A DNA stretch of 46,929 nt from NCBI GenBank assembly GCA_017608235.1, contig JAFCGI010000005.1:1-46929 (forward strand), given 5' to 3'. The stretch comes from Candidatus Pacearchaeota archaeon. GTDB taxonomy: Archaea > Nanobdellota > Nanobdellia > UBA10117 > JAFCGI01. The translations under genes were made by a program, and so were the position numbers. Positions 42,235-46,929 of the stretch are shown piece by piece. Each line of letters starts with the position of its first letter. Position 1 is the first letter of the stretch. The notes under the pieces were generated by a model. The model searched no databases. It saw nothing but the letters and a program-made list of their open reading frames with translations, and was not told the origin of the DNA.

Positions 42235-42822
42235 ATGGCTTATGAGAAAGAAGATTTCTATACAAAAAAAGCAAGAGAACTTGGATATAGAAGTAGATCT
42301 GCATTTAAGCTGAAAGAACTTAATGATAAATTCAAGATCATAAAAAAAGGAGATAGAGTTCTTGATCTTGGATCTGCTCCTGGTGGCTGGATGCAAGTTA
42401 TCAGAGAAATTATTGGATCTAAAGGATATCTTCTTGGAATAGATATTCAATTTTTTGAACAATTTTCAGAGAGAAATGTTGATATTCTTATTAGAGATAT
42501 CACTGACACAAGAACTCTTGAGAAGATAAAAAAGAAAAAGAAGTTTGATGTTGTGACATCTGATCTTGCTCCAAAAACTTCTGGAATTAAAACTATAGAC
42601 AAAGAGAAATCTTTAGAACTTAGCAATATAGCATTTGATATTGCTATTAATGTGCTTAAAGAAAAAGGAAATCTATTGATAAAAGTATTCGATAGTGAGA
42701 AAGTTAAAAATTTGAAAGCAGATCTTAAAAAGAATTTCAAAGAAGTAAAACAATATAGACCTAGAGCTACTAGAAAATCAAGTTATGAAGTTTATTTAAT
42801 GGGTTTTAGAAAATTGAATTAA
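42235..42822 (+). CDS. rlmE: 23S rRNA (uridine-2'-O-)-methyltransferase RlmE/FtsJ
   Basis: 195 residues. ARELGYRSRSAFKLKELNDK supplies the first lysine of the K-D-K-E catalytic tetrad, VLDLGSAPGGWMQV is the S-adenosylmethionine site, DVVTSDLAPKTSG carries the aspartate and LLIKVF the second lysine. It methylates the A-loop uridine of large-subunit rRNA. No C-terminal TRAM domain, unlike some halophile versions. Confidence 0.93.
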   Translation: MAYEKEDFYTKKARELGYRSRSAFKLKELNDKFKIIKKGDRVLDLGSAPGGWMQVIREIIGSKGYLLGIDIQFFEQFSERNVDILIRDITDTRTLEKIKKKKKFDVVTSDLAPKTSGIKTIDKEKSLELSNIAFDIAINVLKEKGNLLIKVFDSEKVKNLKADLKKNFKEVKQYRPRATRKSSYEVYLMGFRKLN

Positions 42823-42845
42823 AAGAAATTAAAAAGAAATATAAA

Positions 42846-43667
42846 TTAAAAGGACTTTAGTCCTTTCCAAGTATTATCAAACATCTTGTTTATTGCTGTT
42901 GCAAAAAATGGTGTATTAACCCACATTCCAATATCATATGCTGGGTGTACGTCTTCGTCATCCATTAACATAAATACTATTTGTTTTCCATCAACAATAC
43001 AGAATCTTCCTTTATTATTAGAACTATCTTTTATTTCTGCAATGTTTTTAAACTTAGCTAGTATATCTTTTGTTTTATCTGTAACTGGTGCTGCAATCTT
43101 TATTGAAACTTTTCTTGCTTTTGCTTTTTCTAGTAATGGTTTCAAGGATCTTGCTTTTCTGATTATACCTTCTTCAGTTGTCATTAAAGAAATTGTTTTT
43201 TCTGCTTCTTTTATTATTAAAGATAAGTGATCATATAAGTTGTGTCTGCCTTTTAGCGCTCCTGAGAAATCTGTTGGCTGCATTGGTTCTATACCTTGCT
43301 TATAGAGTAATGCTAATTCATTCAGAATTTCAGAACTGTGTAGATCTTCTAATCTTTTAGATTGTGTTTCTGCTTTCTCATGTAATCTTTTCTTTACTCT
43401 ATCTAGAACTTCATGTGGAGATATAGCCATATATTTAATTGGTTTTTCTGGTTTAACAATTACAAATCCTTTTCTTTCTAAACTTTCAAGAACATCATAT
43501 GTTCTTGATCTTGGAACATCAGCAATATCACTGAGCTCGCCTGCAGTTGAAACTCCTCTGGAGAGTAGCGCGGTCCATAATTTTACTTCGTAAAGGTTCA
43601 AAGAAAAAGACCTTCTCAATTTACTTAAAAACTCTTCATCAACAATCATTTTGCCTTTCGCCCCCAT
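42846..43667 (-). CDS. TrmB-family transcription regulator
   Basis: 273 residues: a winged helix at 15-80 (YEVKLWTALLSRGVSTAGEL, VPRSRTYDVLESLERKGFV) followed by a phospholipase-D-like effector domain from about 130 (GRHNLYDHLSLIIKEAEKTI, KGRFCIVDGKQIVFMLMDDE). TrmB proteins control sugar and metabolic genes. An alternative start is MIVDEE, six codons inside. Upstream it has several TGTTAC elements that may be its own operators. Confidence 0.87.
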   Translation of the reverse strand: MGAKGKMIVDEEFLSKLRRSFSLNLYEVKLWTALLSRGVSTAGELSDIADVPRSRTYDVLESLERKGFVIVKPEKPIKYMAISPHEVLDRVKKRLHEKAETQSKRLEDLHSSEILNELALLYKQGIEPMQPTDFSGALKGRHNLYDHLSLIIKEAEKTISLMTTEEGIIRKARSLKPLLEKAKARKVSIKIAAPVTDKTKDILAKFKNIAEIKDSSNNKGRFCIVDGKQIVFMLMDDEDVHPAYDIGMWVNTPFFATAINKMFDNTWKGLKSF

Positions 43668-43676
43668 CAGGTAAGT

Positions 43677-43847
43677 GTTATGTAACTGTTATCTTTACTA
43701 CTTAATATATGTTACGGTTTTAAAACTACTTATGAGGGGTTTTTCGCGTCTACCTCCATCGTTTTTCATTGAAAAAAATAGATTTTTATTTTCCATGTGT
43801 TTATAAAGGCTAGACTTATCCCTATATAAATGTTACGCTTTGTTACT
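43677..43847. promoter_or_regulatory. TGTTAC boxes upstream of the TrmB gene
   Basis: The 257-nt gap 43668-43924 contains GTTATGTAAC (43677-43686, an inverted GTTA/TAAC), TATGTTACG (43708-43716), TGTTACG (43831-43837) and TGTTACT (43841-43847). Two fit positions near the TrmB promoter (AACATATATTAAG read leftwards). A hairpin TTTTTC-ATT-GAAAAA lies near 43762-43776. The rest of the gap shows no gene; a TATATAAA at 43823-43830 faces right with no frame after it. Confidence 0.4.
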
Positions 43848-43924
43848 ATTATTTAGTAAATACTATATTCTACAGGATATATAATATAAAATATAGAATC
43901 TAAAATACAAAAAAGAAAAATAGC

Positions 43925-44176
43925 TTACAATGTCCTTATTAGTTTCAGCCATTCTTCAATTCCTGTTTCTGCTACCATTAAATGGCTTACTAATAATCTA
44001 TTTTTTTCATAGTTAGGAACTGCTTCTACAATTTTTTTAATATTCTTATATGAAGCTAATACTTTTTTTGCTATGACTGCATGACCTGCTGGTGGGGTTC
44101 TAGCAGTTTGCATTTCATATCCAGAAATCTTTGTGAATTCTTCACTAATTTTTTTTAAAGCGGTTTTAATATCCAT
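43925..44176 (-). CDS. Hypothetical protein, 83 residues
   Basis: Small, mostly helical and unrecognised: TALKKISEEFTKISGYEMQT at the start, GHAVIAKKVLASYKNIKKIV in the middle, and VAETGIEEWLKLIRTL at the end. No metal or membrane motif. It is 46 nt from the next gene on the same strand. Confidence 0.6.
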   Translation of the reverse strand: MDIKTALKKISEEFTKISGYEMQTARTPPAGHAVIAKKVLASYKNIKKIVEAVPNYEKNRLLVSHLMVAETGIEEWLKLIRTL

Positions 44177-44222
44177 TTTATTATAATTAATAGAATTTAT
44201 CTTTTTTAAATATTACTATGTC

Positions 44223-44789
44223 TTATTGTATATATGAATGTATATTTTGTTCTTCTTTAGCTAATTCTAATTTTGATTTTTCTTTATCAGCTTCTTTGCT
44301 ATCATTTGCAGTTCTTAATTCTAAGTCTAGATTTTCTTCTATCATATAAGATCTAGAATATAATTTTTTATCCTCAGAAAGCTTACTTTTAGATCCATAT
44401 AAGATTTTATATTCTTGCCTGTTTAAATCAACCATAGAGGCCATATTTTCTGTAGTGTGCATGTAAAATATTTCATCTACAGTAACTTCAAGATCATCTT
44501 CTTCTTTAAAAATATCTAAAAATTTATCCCATAAGTGTTGTTTATCAAGAATATCATAGCCATGCGCTTCTAAGGTTCTGTAATATCTTTCTTCATCTCC
44601 TCTTGTAATTGCTATTTCTTTAGCTAATTCATAAGCTACCTCTAAATTTTCTGATTTAACTGCTATTTTCCAAGCATCCAAAAGAATACTATGTCTTTTA
44701 AGAGCTTTGTTCCAATGATTTAATGCATTCTTATACTCATCTAAAGTATAATTTTCTAAGATATCCATATCATAACTATCAATATTCAT
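44223..44789 (-). CDS. Hypothetical acidic helical protein, 188 residues
   Basis: Unrecognised. Its first half is helical with a repeat-like rhythm (YKNALNHWNKALKRHSILLD, AWKIAVKSENLEVAYELAKE), compatible with a tetratricopeptide-like scaffold, and the second half is charged and low complexity. No catalytic residue pattern is visible. It lies downstream of the HTH regulator gene in the same direction (42-nt gap). Confidence 0.62.
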   Translation of the reverse strand: MNIDSYDMDILENYTLDEYKNALNHWNKALKRHSILLDAWKIAVKSENLEVAYELAKEIAITRGDEERYYRTLEAHGYDILDKQHLWDKFLDIFKEEDDLEVTVDEIFYMHTTENMASMVDLNRQEYKILYGSKSKLSEDKKLYSRSYMIEENLDLELRTANDSKEADKEKSKLELAKEEQNIHSYIQ

Positions 44790-44831
44790 TTTATTACTGT
44801 TTAGTATTAAATATTTAAAGCTTTCTACCTC

Positions 44832-45344
44832 CTAATTCTTTGGCACTAAACCCATTTGTTGCATCTGATCAAACTGAGCTTTAGTAACAACCATATAATC
44901 TAAAACTTCTGAGGTTTGTTCTTTAATGTTTTTTATGACTTCAGAAGCAAATTTTGAGTCAATAAAATCTGAAATAATGAAGATTTTCTTCTTTTTTCCT
45001 TTCAGTACATAGATTTCATACATTCCTAAGTATTTTTCATTAAGTCCTTGTCTTAGAAGAGCTAGAGGATCCTGTGCAGATGCTCCTAAGACTAAAGTTG
45101 AGATTTGATTATGGATTTCAGAATTTTTATTTAAAATATAATATACTAACTTTCCTTTGGTTTCTTTCTTAACTAAATCTAATTTCAAGAGTTTTTGGAC
45201 TATTCTATAAGTTGTTGCTAAGCTAACCTTAGTTTCTCTTGATAGATCTCTAAGATAGAAAATGTCTTCTTTGATCAGGAGAACTTTTAATAATTCTACA
45301 GTTTTCTTATCAAATAAATTTGATAGTATCTCAGGAGTATCCAT
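44832..45344 (-). CDS. Winged-helix (ArsR-like) transcription regulator
   Basis: 170 residues. The winged helix at 15-70 contains YLRDLSRETKVSLATTYRIV and KETKGKLVYYILN (wing). The C-terminal 80 residues form a mixed domain (YEIYVLKGKKKKIFIISDFI) of unknown ligand. Directly upstream are four copies of an 11-bp box next to a good BRE-TATA element, so autoregulation is likely. Confidence 0.82.
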   Translation of the reverse strand: MDTPEILSNLFDKKTVELLKVLLIKEDIFYLRDLSRETKVSLATTYRIVQKLLKLDLVKKETKGKLVYYILNKNSEIHNQISTLVLGASAQDPLALLRQGLNEKYLGMYEIYVLKGKKKKIFIISDFIDSKFASEVIKNIKEQTSEVLDYMVVTKAQFDQMQQMGLVPKN

Positions 45345-45370
45345 AGCTAATTTTTAGAGAAAGAGCCTTG

Positions 45371-45451
45371 CTTTTAAAGTTTTCGAAAATGAAACATTGT
45401 TTGTGTAATGGAACAATGGTAAATGAAACATTATTTCAAATATGAAACGTC
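45371..45451 (-). promoter_or_regulatory. Promoter with four repeated operator-like boxes
   Basis: Read leftwards, a BRE-TATA block (CGAAAACTTTAAAAG, 45371-45385) lies about 31 nt before ATG 45344. Behind it are boxes AATGAAACATT (45388-45398), AATGGAACAAT (45407-45417), AATGAAACATT (45422-45432) and TATGAAACGTC (45441-45451), at steps of 19, 15 and 19 nt. TGAAA/TTTCA arms give partial dyad symmetry. Probable binding sites of the adjacent regulator. Confidence 0.55.
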
Positions 45452-45507
45452 TTTGCGCATTGTTATTTTATCTTAAATTTTTGATTTTTGGAAAAATAAA
45501 AGAAAAA

Positions 45508-45792
45508 TCAGCCAATATATGTGATTGGCTCTGTTGTAGTATTGGTTTTAGATTTTGCTGGCTTTTGAGGTTGTTTTTGTTTTTTCTCGATATTTTTTAC
45601 TAGCTTATCTAAGGCTTTCTTAAGATCTGGGTGGTCATCAATATATTTTTGATCAACAACTGTAAAACCACCTTTGTGTGCATAGAACAAAGGAATTCTA
45701 TGGGTTGCTAGCCAGCTTCCAATTTCCTCATATTTTATTTGCACTATTGATTTTTTAATTAAATCATGTAAATTAACCTTTATTTCTGGCAT
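45508..45792 (-). CDS. Hypothetical protein, 94 residues
   Basis: Unrecognised. The first 70 residues look folded (KVNLHDLIKKSIVQIKYEEI, GSWLATHRIPLFYAHKGGFT), followed by a basic, Pro/Lys/Thr-rich tail. No motif recognised. The start is 24 nt downstream of the DNA ligase stop, on the same strand, so co-transcription with ligase is possible. Confidence 0.6.
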   Translation of the reverse strand: MPEIKVNLHDLIKKSIVQIKYEEIGSWLATHRIPLFYAHKGGFTVVDQKYIDDHPDLKKALDKLVKNIEKKQKQPQKPAKSKTNTTTEPITYIG

Positions 45793-45816
45793 TTTTTCAC
45801 CTCGTTTTATAATTTC

Positions 45817-46929
45817 TTATTTTCTCATTCTTTGATTTTTATAGAGCTCTTTTATTCTTTCTAGAGTGTCTGCTTCTTCAGGTAATCTATCATCTCTTAA
45901 TCTGATAAGTCTAGGGAATCTTAGAGCATATCCAGATGAGTATGTGGGAGATTTTTGGATTTCTTCATAGGCTACTTCTAATACTATTTTAGGTTTAAGC
46001 TTTACAGACTTACCTTTTTCTGAGATTATATGTTTTTTGAGTAATTTTGTAAGTTGTTTAAATGTGAGACCTTGTTCTTCTTTTTCTTTTATGCCTGTAC
46101 CCATTTTTCCTATTGATAAAAATTTGTCTGTATTTGGATCAATGCAGGCTAATTTGAAAGAACTCATCCAATTAGCTCTCTTGCCTGTACCCCAATCTGC
46201 TCCTACTATAACAAGATCTAGAGATTCCATTATTGGTTTGATCTTAACACCATAACCTACTCTTGATCCTGGTTTATATCTGGCTTCCAGATTTTTAGCC
46301 ATAACTCCTTCATTTCCTTTGGCTAGAGATTTTTTATAGAATTTTTCTGCTTCTTTAAGATCTGAAGTTATTATCTCCTCTGCTAAAACTATTTTGTCTT
46401 TTTTTTCTTTGACAATCTTCTGGAGTTTTTCTCTTCTAGCTTGAAATGGCTCAGAAATTAAGCTTTTTCCATTCAGATATAATATATCAAAAATATTTAT
46501 TTGTAGTGGGATTTCTTTGATTATTTTCTGTATATCATATTTTCTTTTGATTCTTTGTGAGATTCGCTGGAATGGAAGCCATTTTTTAGTTTTTGGATCT
46601 ATGCCAATAATCTCGCAGTCAACAACATATTCTTTAGATTTGATATTATGTCTAGCTACTTTAACTATATCTGGAAATTGATTAGTTACATTTTCTAAAC
46701 GTCTTGTAAATAACACAACCTTATCTTTATCTCTATGAATTTGACAATTATGCAATGTTGCCATTGTAGTACAGTAGCTTTCATCATCTTCTACTTGAAG
46801 ATTATAAATCTTTGTTCTTGGATCTGGTTTGATCTCGCGAATATTTTTTATTTTCAATAAAACTCCATCCTCTTCTATAGAATATGCTCGCTTAGACTTT
46901 GGAATAATTAATCGGTAATATGTATATTT
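45817..46929 (-). CDS. lig: ATP-dependent DNA ligase, C-terminal extein plus intein end (partial)
   Basis: Read leftwards and open to the window edge. The ligase part (45817-46746, 309 residues) starts CQIHRDKDKVVLFTRRLENV, just after the adenylation motif KxDG, and continues with motif III (NIFDILYLNG), motif IV (EGVMAKNLEARYKPGS), motif V (YGVKIKP) and a C-terminal OB-fold ending RFPRLIRLRDDRLPEEAD. The preceding residues are an intein C terminus, so the N-terminal extein and most of the intein are outside the window. Seals Okazaki fragments and repair nicks. A TTG at 46857 looks like a start but lies within the intein. Confidence 0.9.
   Translation of the reverse strand, partial: KYTYYRLIIPKSKRAYSIEEDGVLLKIKNIREIKPDPRTKIYNLQVEDDESYCTTMATLHNCQIHRDKDKVVLFTRRLENVTNQFPDIVKVARHNIKSKEYVVDCEIIGIDPKTKKWLPFQRISQRIKRKYDIQKIIKEIPLQINIFDILYLNGKSLISEPFQARREKLQKIVKEKKDKIVLAEEIITSDLKEAEKFYKKSLAKGNEGVMAKNLEARYKPGSRVGYGVKIKPIMESLDLVIVGADWGTGKRANWMSSFKLACIDPNTDKFLSIGKMGTGIKEKEEQGLTFKQLTKLLKKHIISEKGKSVKLKPKIVLEVAYEEIQKSPTYSSGYALRFPRLIRLRDDRLPEEADTLERIKELYKNQRMRK
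46747..46929 (-). other. Intein C-terminal splicing region in DNA ligase
   Basis: 61 residues are visible. Block F reads KIYNLQVEDDESYCTT and block G reads MATLHN followed by Cys at the extein +1 position: penultimate His, terminal Asn and a +1 nucleophile, as in class 1 inteins. The splice point is between bases 46747 and 46746. Whether a homing endonuclease is present lies outside the window. Confidence 0.85.

Noticed and set aside
43821-43924. Non-coding RNA after the rightward TATATAAA box
   Set aside because: No stable fold, box C/D or H/ACA pattern was found. It is kept only as a possibility in the findings.
46855-46857. TTG as start of a 346-residue ligase
   Set aside because: The frame stays open to the window edge and the residues around the TTG belong to an intein, not to a ligase N terminus.

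Overview
The window is archaeal, AT-rich and almost completely packed with genes. The evidence is TFE, RpoD/RpoN, eL18/eL31/eL39/eS19, PDCD5, Hjc, HerA, a geranylgeranyl-reductase-type enzyme, an intron-bearing tRNA-Gln with a bulge-helix-bulge motif, and many TATA boxes about 26-28 nt upstream of start codons (near-leaderless transcripts). Small genes with overlapping ends, a form III RuBisCO/AMP phosphorylase set and several shortened or degenerate versions of archaeal proteins suggest a DPANN-type archaeon (Woesearchaeota/Pacearchaeota-like). That placement is inference.

Layout: 1-7974 holds a tRNA methylthiotransferase, a HAD phosphatase, form III RuBisCO, a permease, AMP phosphorylase and archaeal phosphoglycerate mutase: most of the route from AMP to 2-phosphoglycerate, with ribose-1,5-bisphosphate isomerase absent from this window. 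8164-12816 has a Nob1-like PIN nuclease, Hjc, a coiled-coil protein, a degenerate DRG/TGS GTPase, an Lrp ligand-binding domain and TFE. 12899-18979 has a site-2 protease and a conserved ribosomal/RNA-polymerase cluster (uS13, uS4, uS11, RpoD, tRNA-Leu, eL18, uL13, uS9, RpoN), interrupted between uS13 and uS4 by a winged-helix gene and an unknown gene. 19025-22133 has a PIN-KH-ATPase with two helical partner genes, an alkyltransferase and tRNA-Thr.

24091-32957 is the most unusual region: an M16-family protein, a HerA-type translocase with a long C-terminal extension, a 997-residue B-family polymerase homologue that keeps all exonuclease residues but has lost the polymerase residues, and, divergent from it, an unknown 381-residue protein overlapped by a Cas4/AddB-type PD-(D/E)xK nuclease with a probable Fe-S cluster. 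The divergent genes share one central TATA element. I read this as a candidate DNA-end-processing or defence/repair module.

33011-46929 returns to housekeeping: eL31-eL39-PDCD5-eS19, Elp3, lipid-head-group enzymes, a PHP phosphoesterase, a zinc metallohydrolase, tRNA-Gln, SppA, an HD protein, RlmE, two transcription regulators with repeated upstream boxes, and at the right edge an ATP-dependent DNA ligase interrupted by an intein in its active-site region. No CRISPR array, rRNA or transposase was seen. No gene-free stretch exceeds about 260 bases.
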